A stretch of DNA of 6,259 nt, taken from contig DAOPXW010000085.1 in the NCBI GenBank assembly GCA_035352555.1, forward strand, positions 1 through 6,259, in the 5' to 3' direction. The notes under the pieces were generated by a model. That model worked only from the letters and a program-made list of their open reading frames with translations. It was not told the DNA's origin and searched no databases. Source of the stretch: UBA2922 sp035352555 (GTDB taxonomy: Bacteria; Bacillota; Clostridia; Oscillospirales; Oscillospiraceae). The first letter of the stretch is position 1; the number at the start of each line of letters is the position of its first letter. A program made the position numbers and the translations under genes. Below are positions 1 through 6,097 of this stretch, one piece after another.

Positions 1-318
1 GCGGATGTGCTGTATACGGATATCTGGGTGTCCATGGGCGAGCCGGTGGAGGTATGGGAAGCGCGCATCGCGGCGCTGTCGCCCTACGCCGTCACCCAAA
101 AGCTGATGGATATCGCCGGGCCCCAGTGCCGCTTCATGCACTGCCTGCCCGCCTATCACGACCTGAACACCCAGGTGGGGGCGGAGATGGGCGCGAAGTT
201 CGGCCGGACTTCCATGGAGGTCACCGACGAGGTGTTCGAGGGGCCCCGGTCCATCGTGTTCGACGAGGCTGAAAACCGGATGCATACGATCAAGGCCGTG
301 ATGGCCGAAATGATGTAA
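1..318 (+). CDS. argF: Ornithine carbamoyltransferase, C-terminal part (5' end outside window)
   Basis: This is the last 105 codons of a gene that enters from the left edge; the frame is open from base 1 and ends at TAA 316-318. Ornithine carbamoyltransferase condenses carbamoyl phosphate with ornithine to give citrulline in arginine synthesis, in the cytoplasm, usually as a trimer. Visible family signatures are ADVLYTDIWVSMGE near the start (the family's SMG segment), FMHCLPAYHD (the HCLP motif, whose Cys contacts ornithine) and the C-terminal ENRMHTIKAVMAEM helix containing the conserved Arg. The HCLP motif separates it from aspartate carbamoyltransferase. The stop lies 4 nt before carA, so the two genes are almost certainly co-transcribed and carbamoyl phosphate is made beside its consumer. 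The missing N-terminal two thirds would carry the STRT carbamoyl-phosphate motif. argF could equally be called argI or arcB; the carAB neighbours favour the biosynthetic enzyme. Confidence 0.93.
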   Translation, partial: ADVLYTDIWVSMGEPVEVWEARIAALSPYAVTQKLMDIAGPQCRFMHCLPAYHDLNTQVGAEMGAKFGRTSMEVTDEVFEGPRSIVFDEAENRMHTIKAVMAEMM

Positions 319-322
319 GATC

Positions 323-1408
323 ATGGGCGATGCCGAAAAAGCGTATCTTGTATTGAGCGACGGCTCCGTGTTTTCGGGCCGCCGCTTCGGCGCCGGCGGG
401 GACAGCGTGGGCGAGCTGGTGTTCACCACCGGCATGTGCGGCTATCTCGAGACCCTCACCGACCCCAGCTACGGCGGGCAGATCGTTTTGCAGACCTTCC
501 CGCTCATCGGCAACTACGGCGTCATCCCCGGGGACTTCGAGGGCCGGTGCGCCGCCCGGGGCTACGTGGTGCGCGAGGCCTGTGCCGCGCCGTCCAACTT
601 CCGCAGCGAAGGCACGCTGGACGGCTTTCTGAAGGAAAACGGCGTGCCCGGCATTTCCGGCGTGGACACCCGGCAGCTGACCCGCGTCATCCGGGAGCAC
701 GGCGTGATGAACGCGAAAATCTGCGCCGAAATCCCCGCCGACCTCGCCGACGTGGCGGCCTGCGCCGTGACCGGCGAGGTGGCGCGGCTGAGCTGCAAGG
801 CCCCCTATACCGTGCCCGCGCGGGGCGAAAAGAAATACGCGGTGGCCCTGATGGACTACGGCGCGAAGCGCAGCATCGCGCTGGCGCTTTCAAAGCGCGG
901 CTGCGAGGTGACCGTGCTGCCGCAGAACACCCCGGCGGAGGCCGTACTGGCCCTCGGCCCGGACGGCGTGATGCTGTCCAACGGCCCCGGAGACCCGGCG
1001 GAAAATACCTTCTGCATCGCCCAGATCAAAAAGCTGCTGGGCAGGGTCCCCGTCTTCGGCATCTGCCTGGGCCACCAGCTCACGGCGCTGGCCCTGGGCG
1101 GAGAGACCTACAAGCTCAAATACGGCCACCGGGGCGTGAACCAGCCCGTGCGCGACCTCGCGGGCACGCGCACCTATATCACCAGCCAAAACCACGGCTA
1201 CGCCGTGAAAAGCGAAACGCTGGCCGGGGTGGGCCGGGAAATTTTTCAAAATGCCAACGACGGCACCTGCGAGGGCCTTGGATACCCCGGGCTGGACTGC
1301 TTCACCGTGCAGTTCCACCCCGAGGCCCGCTCCGGCCCCGCCGACGCCGGCTTCCTGTTCGACCGCTTTATCGCCATGATGGAGGGAAAACGCCATGCCC
1401 AGGGATAA
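323..1408 (+). CDS. carA: Carbamoyl-phosphate synthase small (glutaminase) subunit
   Basis: The 361-aa product has the normal CarA length. It hydrolyses glutamine and passes ammonia through a tunnel to CarB. The N-terminal CPSase small-chain domain (about 1-140) starts with AYLVLSDGSVFSG and includes VFTTGMCGYLETLTDPSYGGQ and GVDTRQLTRVIREHG. The class I glutamine amidotransferase domain (about 170-355) carries the nucleophile Cys248 in FGICLGHQL and the His332/Glu334 pair in FHPEA, so the catalytic triad is complete; LSNGPGDP is also present. The ATG at 323 fits the family N-terminus. No good Shine-Dalgarno sequence precedes it, and the argF stop is only 4 nt upstream, so translation is probably coupled to argF. 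The end overlaps carB by 14 nt, as expected for subunits needed in equal amounts. Nothing unusual was seen in the protein. Confidence 0.97.
   Translation: MGDAEKAYLVLSDGSVFSGRRFGAGGDSVGELVFTTGMCGYLETLTDPSYGGQIVLQTFPLIGNYGVIPGDFEGRCAARGYVVREACAAPSNFRSEGTLDGFLKENGVPGISGVDTRQLTRVIREHGVMNAKICAEIPADLADVAACAVTGEVARLSCKAPYTVPARGEKKYAVALMDYGAKRSIALALSKRGCEVTVLPQNTPAEAVLALGPDGVMLSNGPGDPAENTFCIAQIKKLLGRVPVFGICLGHQLTALALGGETYKLKYGHRGVNQPVRDLAGTRTYITSQNHGYAVKSETLAGVGREIFQNANDGTCEGLGYPGLDCFTVQFHPEARSGPADAGFLFDRFIAMMEGKRHAQG
1381..1386 (+). promoter_or_regulatory. Ribosome binding site of carB inside carA
   Basis: GGAGGG lies 8 nt before the ATG at 1395, within the last codons of carA. It is the clearest Shine-Dalgarno sequence in the operon and fixes the carB start. 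The protein beginning there (MPRDNSIKKVLVIGSGPIV) matches the usual CarB N-terminus. The 14-nt overlap with carA suggests translational coupling. Confidence 0.8.
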
Positions 1409-4400
1409 CAGCATCAAAAAAGTGCTGGTGATCGGCTCCGGACCCATCGTGATCGGGCAGGCGGCGGAGTTTGATTACGCGGGCGCGCAGGCCTGCCGCG
1501 TGCTGCGGGAGGCGGGCGTCAACGTGGTGCTGGTCAACTCCAACCCCGCCACCATCATGACCGACAAGCACCTGGCGGACGAGATCTATCTCGAGCCCCT
1601 CAACGCCGACACCGTCAAGCGCATCATCGACAAGGAAAAGCCCGACAGCGTGCTGGCGGGTCTGGGCGGGCAGACCGCCCTGACCATCGCCATGCAGCTC
1701 TGCCGGGACGGCTGGCTTGAGAGCCGGGGCGTGCGCCTTTTGGGCAGCGGCATCGCCGCCATCGACACCGCCGAGGACCGGGCGCTGTTCCGCGACGCCA
1801 TGCGGGAGCTGGGCCAGCCCGTGGTGCCCTCGGGGATCGCCACCGATCTGGAGGCGGCGCTCTCCTGCGCCCGGGAGATCGGTTATCCCGTCATCGTGCG
1901 GCCCGCCTTCACGCTGGGCGGCAGCGGCGGCGGTATCGCCGGGACGGAGGAGGAGCTGGCCGCCATCGCTCGCTCCGGGCTGGATCAGTCCCCCATCACG
2001 CAGATTCTGGTGGAAAAGTGTATCTCCGGGTGGAAGGAGATCGAATTCGAGACCATGCGGGACGCCGCGGGCAACGCCATCGCCGTGTGCTCCATGGAAA
2101 ATCTGGACCCCGTGGGCATCCACACCGGCGACTCCATCGTGGCCGCCCCGGCGCTGACCCTGTCCGACCGGGAATTTCAGATGCTGCGCACCGCGTCGCT
2201 GGACATCATTTCCGCCATCGGCATCGTGGGCGGGTGCAACGTGCAGCTGGCGCTGGACCCGGAGAGCTTCCGCTACGCCGTCATCGAGGTCAACCCCCGG
2301 GTGTCCCGCTCGTCGGCGCTGGCCAGCAAGGCCACGGGCTATCCCATCGCCAAGATTACCACCAAAATCGCCCTGGGCTACAACCTGGACGAGATCAAAA
2401 ACGACATCACGGGCAAGACCTGCGCCTGCTTCGAGCCCACGCTGGACTATGTCGTTGTAAAGCTCCCCAAGTGGCCCTTTGACAAATTCGCGGGCTCCAG
2501 CCGTAAGCTGGGCACCCAGATGAAGGCCACCGGCGAGGTCATGGCCATCGCGTCCTGCTTTGAGGCCGCGCTGATGAAGGCCGTGCGCGGGGCGGAAATT
2601 TCGCTGGATACCCTCAACGCCCCGCCGCTCAGCGACAAGCCGGTGCGGGAGCGGCTGGCGGAGCCCAACGACCGCCGCCTGTTCACCGTGTTCGAGGCGC
2701 TGAAAAAAGGCGTGTCCATCGACGAGATACACGCCGTCACCCTCATCGACGAGTGGTTCCTGGCAAAACTGAAAAATCTGGCCGATTTTGAGGCCGCCAT
2801 CGCGGAGGGCCTCACCGACAGCGCGTATTTCGAAGGCAAGCGTCTGGGCTATACCGACGCCGCGCTGAGCCGGCTCTCCGGGCGGAAAGACCTGCCGGGG
2901 CTGGACTTTTCCTATAAAATGGTGGATACCTGCGGCGCGGAATTCGACGCCGAGACCCCGTATTTCTATTCCTGCACGGACGAGACCTGCGAGGCCCGGG
3001 CGTTCCCGCGCTCCGGGAAGCCCGTGGTGCTGGTGCTGGGCTCCGGCCCCATCCGCATCGGTCAGGGCATCGAATTCGATTACTCCTCCGTCCACTGCGT
3101 GTGGACGCTCCGGGACATGGGCTACGATGTGGTCATTGTCAACAACAACCCGGAGACCGTTTCCACCGACTATGACACCGCCGACCGCCTGTACTTTGAG
3201 CCGCTGTGCCCCGAGGACGTGATGAACATCGTCAGGGTGGAAAAGCCCGTGGGCGTGGTGGTGGCCTTCGGCGGGCAGACCGCCATCAAGCTCACCAAAT
3301 TCCTGGACGGGCACGGCGTGGCCATCCTGGGGACCTCCGCCGAGAGCATCGATGTGGCCGAGGACCGCGCCAGATTCGACGCGCTGCTGGAAAGGCTGGG
3401 CGTCAGCCGCCCCAGGGGCATGGGCGTGAACACGCTGGACGAGGCGGCGGCGGCGGGGCGCGAGCTGGGTTATCCCGTGCTGCTGCGGCCCAGCTACGTC
3501 ATCGGCGGGCAGAATATGACCATCTCCCGCAGCGAGGCGGACACCGTAAAATACATGGAGGCCATTCTGGCCGGAGGCATCGAAAACCCCGTGCTGGTGG
3601 ATAAATATATGCCCGGCACCGAGCTGGAGGTGGATGTGATCTCCGACGGCGCCGATGTGCTCATCCCCGGCGTGATGGAGCATATCGAGCGGGCCGGCGT
3701 CCACTCCGGCGATTCCATCGCCGTGTATCCGCCCTACAACCTCACGGACAAGGCCCTGCGGCGGGTGTGCGACGTGTCGGAAAAGCTGGCGCTGGCGCTG
3801 GGCACCCGGGGGCTGGTGAATATCCAGTACCTCATTTTCGGCGGGGAGCTGTACGTCATCGAATGCAACCCCCGGGCCTCCCGCACCGTGCCCTATATCA
3901 GCAAGGTCACCGGCGTGCCCATGGCCGATCTGGCCTCCCGCGTGATGCTGGGGCAGCGGCTAAAGACGCTGGGCTACGGCACCGGACTGTACCGCACGCC
4001 GCCTTATACGGCGGTAAAGGTACCGGTATTCTCCTTCGAGAAGCTGGCCGACGCTAATTCCATCCTGGGCCCGGAAATGAAATCCACCGGAGAGGCGCTG
4101 GGGCTGGGCCGCACCCGGGCGGAGGCGCTGTACAAGGGCCTCACCGCCGCGGGCTTCACCGTGCCCGCGCCCGGCGGGCGCGGGGAAGCGGGCGTACTTA
4201 TCAGCGTGGAGGAAAACGATTCGCAGGAGATCCTGTCCCTGTCCCGGCGCTTTGCCGACCTGGGTATGGCGGTATACGCCACCACCGGCACCGCCGAAGC
4301 CATCCAAAAAATGGGCGTGCCCGTCCACTCCGTGGGCAATGCCGACGAGAGCGGCGAGATCGTCGGGCTGATGCGGGCGGGGAAGCTGTCCTATATCGTC

Positions 4401-5426
4401 TATACCGGCGCCGTCAAGGATGGCACCGTGGGGGATTACATCGCCCTGCACCGGCTGGCCATGCAGCTGGGGATTCCCTGCCTGACCAGCATCGACACGG
4501 CCAACGCGCTGGCGGAGATGATCGAGAGCCGCTTCGGCCCCTGCAATACGGAGTTGGTTGACATCAATCACCTGCGCGCCGCCCACCGCAGAATCAACTT
4601 CGCCAAAATGCAGGGCTGCGGTGACGACTATATCTTCATTGAAAACTTCGACGGGGCGCTCACCGCGCCGGAGGCGCTGTGCGTCAGCCTGTGCGACCGC
4701 CACCGGGGCATCGGCGGGGACGGCATCGTGCTTATCGAGCGCTCCGAGGTGGCCGACGCGCGGATGCGCTCCTACAACCGGGACGGCAGCGAGGGCAAAA
4801 TGGCCGGCAACAACATCCGCTGCGTGGGCAAATATCTCTACGACCGGGGCTATGTCCGCAGCGAGAGCATCGCCATCGAGACCGGCAGCGGCGTGAAGCG
4901 GCTGAAGCTGTTTTTGCGGGACGGGGCGGTGAGCTCCGTGTCGGTGGATATGGGCGAGGCGGATTTCCGCGCCGCGTCCGTGCCGGTGACCGCCGCGGCG
5001 GCGTCGGTGATCGACGCGCCCATCACCGTGGGCGGGCGGACCTGGCGCGCCACCTGCCTTTCCGTGGGCAATCCCCACTGCGTGGTGTTCTGCGACGAGA
5101 TCGACGGGCTGGACCTCACGAAGCTGGGTCCGCAGTTTGAATACGCGCCCATTTTCCCCCAGCGGGTCAACACGGAATTCGTGCGGGTTGTGGATCGCTA
5201 TACGCTGCGGATGCGGGTGTGGGAACGAGGCAACGGCGAGACGCCGGCCTGCGGCACCGGAGCCTGCGCGGCGGTGGCCGCCGCCGTAAAGAAGGGGCTG
5301 TGCGCCGAGGGCGCGGACGTCACCGTGAAGCTGGCGGGCGGCGACCTCACCGTGAACTGCGCCGCGGGCCGGGTCACCCTGATGGGCGGCGCGGAGCTGG
5401 TGTTCGACGGGACGTTTGAATATTAA
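1395..5426 (+). CDS. carB: Carbamoyl-phosphate synthase large subunit fused to a DapF-like domain
   Basis: This 1343-aa protein is about 270 residues longer than a typical CarB (about 1070 aa). The CarB part makes carbamoyl phosphate from bicarbonate, two ATP and CarA-derived ammonia. First half: VLVIGSGPIVIGQAAEFDY near residue 10 and ATP-grasp motifs RPAFTLGGSGGGIAG and EVNPRVSRSSALASKATGYP. A middle oligomerisation region follows (about 400-540), ending with FSYKMVDTCGAEFDAETPYF. The second half starts near 542 (VVLVLGSGPIRIGQGIEFDY) with RPSYVIGGQNMTI and ECNPRASRTVPYISKVTGVP. An MGS-like allosteric domain covers about 930-1050, with ATTGTAEAIQKMG. Instead of stopping near 1060, the frame runs through NTELVDINHLRAAHRR into a complete DapF-like domain (1067-1343). 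No stop, frameshift or credible internal start lies at the junction: there is no ATG before 4608, which is already inside the domain. The CarB half looks fully functional. The fusion, not the synthase, is the odd part. Confidence 0.95.
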   Translation: MPRDNSIKKVLVIGSGPIVIGQAAEFDYAGAQACRVLREAGVNVVLVNSNPATIMTDKHLADEIYLEPLNADTVKRIIDKEKPDSVLAGLGGQTALTIAMQLCRDGWLESRGVRLLGSGIAAIDTAEDRALFRDAMRELGQPVVPSGIATDLEAALSCAREIGYPVIVRPAFTLGGSGGGIAGTEEELAAIARSGLDQSPITQILVEKCISGWKEIEFETMRDAAGNAIAVCSMENLDPVGIHTGDSIVAAPALTLSDREFQMLRTASLDIISAIGIVGGCNVQLALDPESFRYAVIEVNPRVSRSSALASKATGYPIAKITTKIALGYNLDEIKNDITGKTCACFEPTLDYVVVKLPKWPFDKFAGSSRKLGTQMKATGEVMAIASCFEAALMKAVRGAEISLDTLNAPPLSDKPVRERLAEPNDRRLFTVFEALKKGVSIDEIHAVTLIDEWFLAKLKNLADFEAAIAEGLTDSAYFEGKRLGYTDAALSRLSGRKDLPGLDFSYKMVDTCGAEFDAETPYFYSCTDETCEARAFPRSGKPVVLVLGSGPIRIGQGIEFDYSSVHCVWTLRDMGYDVVIVNNNPETVSTDYDTADRLYFEPLCPEDVMNIVRVEKPVGVVVAFGGQTAIKLTKFLDGHGVAILGTSAESIDVAEDRARFDALLERLGVSRPRGMGVNTLDEAAAAGRELGYPVLLRPSYVIGGQNMTISRSEADTVKYMEAILAGGIENPVLVDKYMPGTELEVDVISDGADVLIPGVMEHIERAGVHSGDSIAVYPPYNLTDKALRRVCDVSEKLALALGTRGLVNIQYLIFGGELYVIECNPRASRTVPYISKVTGVPMADLASRVMLGQRLKTLGYGTGLYRTPPYTAVKVPVFSFEKLADANSILGPEMKSTGEALGLGRTRAEALYKGLTAAGFTVPAPGGRGEAGVLISVEENDSQEILSLSRRFADLGMAVYATTGTAEAIQKMGVPVHSVGNADESGEIVGLMRAGKLSYIVYTGAVKDGTVGDYIALHRLAMQLGIPCLTSIDTANALAEMIESRFGPCNTELVDINHLRAAHRRINFAKMQGCGDDYIFIENFDGALTAPEALCVSLCDRHRGIGGDGIVLIERSEVADARMRSYNRDGSEGKMAGNNIRCVGKYLYDRGYVRSESIAIETGSGVKRLKLFLRDGAVSSVSVDMGEADFRAASVPVTAAAASVIDAPITVGGRTWRATCLSVGNPHCVVFCDEIDGLDLTKLGPQFEYAPIFPQRVNTEFVRVVDRYTLRMRVWERGNGETPACGTGACAAVAAAVKKGLCAEGADVTVKLAGGDLTVNCAAGRVTLMGGAELVFDGTFEY
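4593..5423 (+). other. DapF-like (diaminopimelate epimerase fold) domain of the CarB fusion, one catalytic Cys missing
   Basis: Residues 1067-1343 (277 aa, the length of a stand-alone DapF) align end to end with diaminopimelate epimerase. That enzyme interconverts LL- and meso-diaminopimelate for lysine and peptidoglycan synthesis, using two cysteines. Compared with E. coli DapF recalled from memory, Asn1128 (N64) in NRDGSEG, Asn1226 (N157) in VGNPHCV, Asn1259 (N190), Glu1277/Arg1278 (E208/R209) in WERGNGET and Cys1286 (C217) in ACGTGACA are all kept. Spacing is exact: 9 residues from N1128 to the C73 position and 9 from E1277 to C1286. At the C73 position the sequence is MAGNNIRC, with Ala1137 (GCC at 4803-4805). 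The GxGND motif reads GCGDDY, with Asp1077 replacing Asn11. The nearby Cys1143 matches the C79 position, not C73. Two-base epimerisation should therefore be lost or altered. The domain may be a regulatory or altered-function relative. The fold call is firm; the function is unknown. Confidence 0.9.
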
Positions 5427-5492
5427 ACCGTTCACAAATTATTTATATTCTTTTTAAGTTGATTTTAAGTCGGCGCGGTAAAACAATCTTGT

Positions 5493-5515
5493 AAGTCAAC
5501 ACAAAGTGACTTTTT
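5493..5515 (+). terminator. Possible weak hairpin terminator after carB
   Basis: AAGTCA (5493-5498) and TGACTT (5507-5512) form a 6-bp inverted repeat with an 8-nt loop, running into five Ts (5511-5515). It lies about 65 nt after the carB stop in plus orientation. The stem has only two G-C pairs, so it may be chance or a minor pause site. The hairpin at 5544-5590 is a stronger candidate for ending the operon. Confidence 0.3.
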
Positions 5516-5516
5516 C

Positions 5517-5538
5517 ATTTCTCCATTCTCCATTCTCC
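5517..5538. repeat. Short heptamer tandem repeat (ATTCTCC)
   Basis: Three head-to-tail units are visible: ATTTCTCC (5517-5524, one extra T), ATTCTCC (5525-5531) and ATTCTCC (5532-5538). On the minus strand the unit reads GGAGAAT. It sits between the weak hairpin and the 20-bp hairpin in the carB 3' region. No function can be assigned. Such short arrays arise by slippage and may vary in copy number between strains. Confidence 0.6.
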
Positions 5539-5543
5539 TGAAC

Positions 5544-5590
5544 AGCAGACAGGCGAAACGGTAATCGGCATACCGTTTCGCCTGTTTGCT
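5544..5590 (+). terminator. 20-bp hairpin, likely 3' end of the arg-car transcript
   Basis: Arm 5544-5563 pairs with arm 5571-5590 over 20 bp around a 7-nt loop (ATCGGCA). The inner 14 bp are perfect. The one imperfect pair (G5548-T5586) is a G-U wobble in plus-strand RNA but a C-A mismatch in minus-strand RNA, so the plus strand is probably the functional one. The arm ends in GTTTGCT and runs into TTCCC, so the U-tract is poor. It could be an intrinsic terminator, a 3'-end stabilising hairpin or a remnant palindromic element. Its place 118 nt after the carB stop suits an operon end. Confidence 0.6.
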
Positions 5591-5627
5591 TTCCCGCTCC
5601 TTTACCGCTGCGCGGCGGCCCGCCGGC

Positions 5628-5659
5628 AAAAAAAATTGCCCCTCCCCAAAGGGAGAAGC
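5628..5659 (-). terminator. Second intrinsic terminator, minus strand
   Basis: In minus-strand RNA the stem is GCUUCUCCC (5659-5651), loop UUUG, then GGGAGGGGC (5646-5638), which is 9 bp including two G-U pairs. It is followed by AA and eight Us (5635-5628). On the plus strand the two wobbles become C-A mismatches and no T-run follows, so the element faces left. It lies 5 nt beyond the T-tract of the first terminator, forming a tandem back-up stop for leftward transcription before it reaches the 3' end of carB. Confidence 0.7.
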
Positions 5660-5663
5660 CCAC

Positions 5664-5727
5664 AAAAAAAGGAATGACCCTCGACTGCACCGGCCTCACG
5701 GAATTCATCGCAGTCAAGGGTCATTCC
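5664..5727 (-). terminator. Strong intrinsic terminator, minus strand
   Basis: Arms 5710-5727 and 5671-5688 pair over 18 bp with a 21-nt loop. In minus-strand RNA the single irregular pair (U from A5716 with G from C5682) is a G-U wobble; in plus-strand RNA it is a C-A mismatch. Seven Ts (5670-5664) follow on the minus strand only. This is a textbook rho-independent terminator for leftward transcription and marks the 3' end of the RNA gene described at 5664-5977. Confidence 0.88.
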
Positions 5728-5977
5728 TCCGAATTCTTAATATCTAGCATCCTTGGTTACCTCGCTTTCTTTCGATTTGGCCGCTGGATTACGGCGCTGC
5801 CTGTCAGTGACACACAGGATTGAAGCACGCGTTTGGTTTTCCCTGAAACGATCTCACAGGCGAGATTTGCTTGGTGCTCGGTTTTCCAGAAATACTGACT
5901 TCAGCGCCCACCCCGCTGCGATGGGAACCTTTCCGCATCGCGGGGAACTTTACCTGTTCATTGGCATCACCTTTTCT
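5664..5977 (-). ncRNA. Candidate structured non-coding RNA, about 310 nt, family not recognised
   Basis: A leftward unit is bounded by a promoter (-10 at 5989-5984, predicted start near 5977) and the terminator at 5727-5664. I do not recognise the family. Structure readable in the minus-strand RNA, 5' to 3', begins with a hairpin at 5945-5911: CCCCGC with GCGGGG, GATG with CATC and GGAA with TTCC, stacked. A long-range stem then closes 85 nt: GGCGCTG (5908-5902) with CAGCGCC (5799-5793), continued by GTCAGT (5899-5894) with ACTGAC (5808-5803). Inside are GAGCAC with GTGCTT (5879-5874 with 5828-5823), ATCTC with GAGAT (5866-5862 with 5855-5851) and CGTTT with AAACG (5850-5846 with 5834-5830). 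GGAAAACC occurs twice, once outside and once inside the inner stems. No convincing ORF lies in the transcript or between its terminator and carB, so a stand-alone RNA is likelier than a riboswitch leader. I saw no signature of RNase P RNA, tmRNA, SRP RNA, T-box or cobalamin, lysine, SAM or TPP riboswitches. Confidence 0.68.
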
Positions 5978-5983
5978 GACTAT

Positions 5984-6012
5984 ACTATAGCAAATGGGCG
6001 AAGGGGCCGCAA
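5984..6012 (-). promoter_or_regulatory. Promoter of the minus-strand RNA gene (extended -10)
   Basis: Reading the minus strand, TTGCGG (6012-6007) is a partial -35, followed by a 17-nt spacer and TATAGT (5989-5984). The TG of an extended -10 lies one base upstream (TGCTATAGT). The predicted start is near 5977. The weak -35 is offset by the extended -10. Correct spacing and a terminator about 310 nt downstream make this more than a chance match. Confidence 0.65.
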
Positions 6013-6097
6013 GAGCAATACTAGCCGATTTTACGTCATTAGAATTGGACAAAATACATGAAAAACAAGAAACTACAGGCAAAAAATATAGTTATTA

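Noticed and set aside
3496..3516. Gln-Asn in the CarB second-half loop (RPSYVIGGQNMTI) where E. coli has Arg-Ala
   Set aside because: The rest of the ATP-grasp site is intact, and variation in this loop is plausible for Clostridia-type CarB. It is not strong enough alone to suggest altered function.
1368..3704. Long minus-strand open frame opposite carB (778 codons)
   Set aside because: It lies wholly opposite the well-matched carB frame. Its His/Ala/Gly/Val-rich translation is the usual antisense shadow of a GC-rich gene with strong third-position GC.
4550..4608. Possible independent start for the DapF-like domain (GGAG at 4550-4553, TTG 4554, ATG 4608)
   Set aside because: GGAG directly abuts the TTG, leaving no spacing. 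ATG 4608 is inside the conserved FAKMQGCG motif and would truncate the domain. A fused product is the simpler reading.
3960..5435. Minus-strand open frame opposite the end of carB and the DapF-like domain (491 codons)
   Set aside because: It is an antisense shadow of the same kind; the plus strand carries clear CarB and DapF motifs throughout.
5465..5717. Minus-strand frames of 66 and 73 codons downstream of the ncRNA terminator
   Set aside because: They run through two terminators, an A/T run and hairpin arms, and no promoter or convincing ribosome site is visible. The translations resemble no known family.
5664..5977. Riboswitch or T-box leader interpretation of the minus-strand RNA
   Set aside because: No gene follows in the same direction, no T-box sequence (TGGNACCGCG type) or known aptamer core was seen, and two terminators close the unit before carB antisense.
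5753..6061. Plus-strand frame of 102 codons in the intergenic region
   Set aside because: It begins with TTG without a Shine-Dalgarno sequence, overlaps the antisense of the candidate RNA and its promoter, shows no recognisable domain, and its codons follow the inverted repeats rather than a coding bias.
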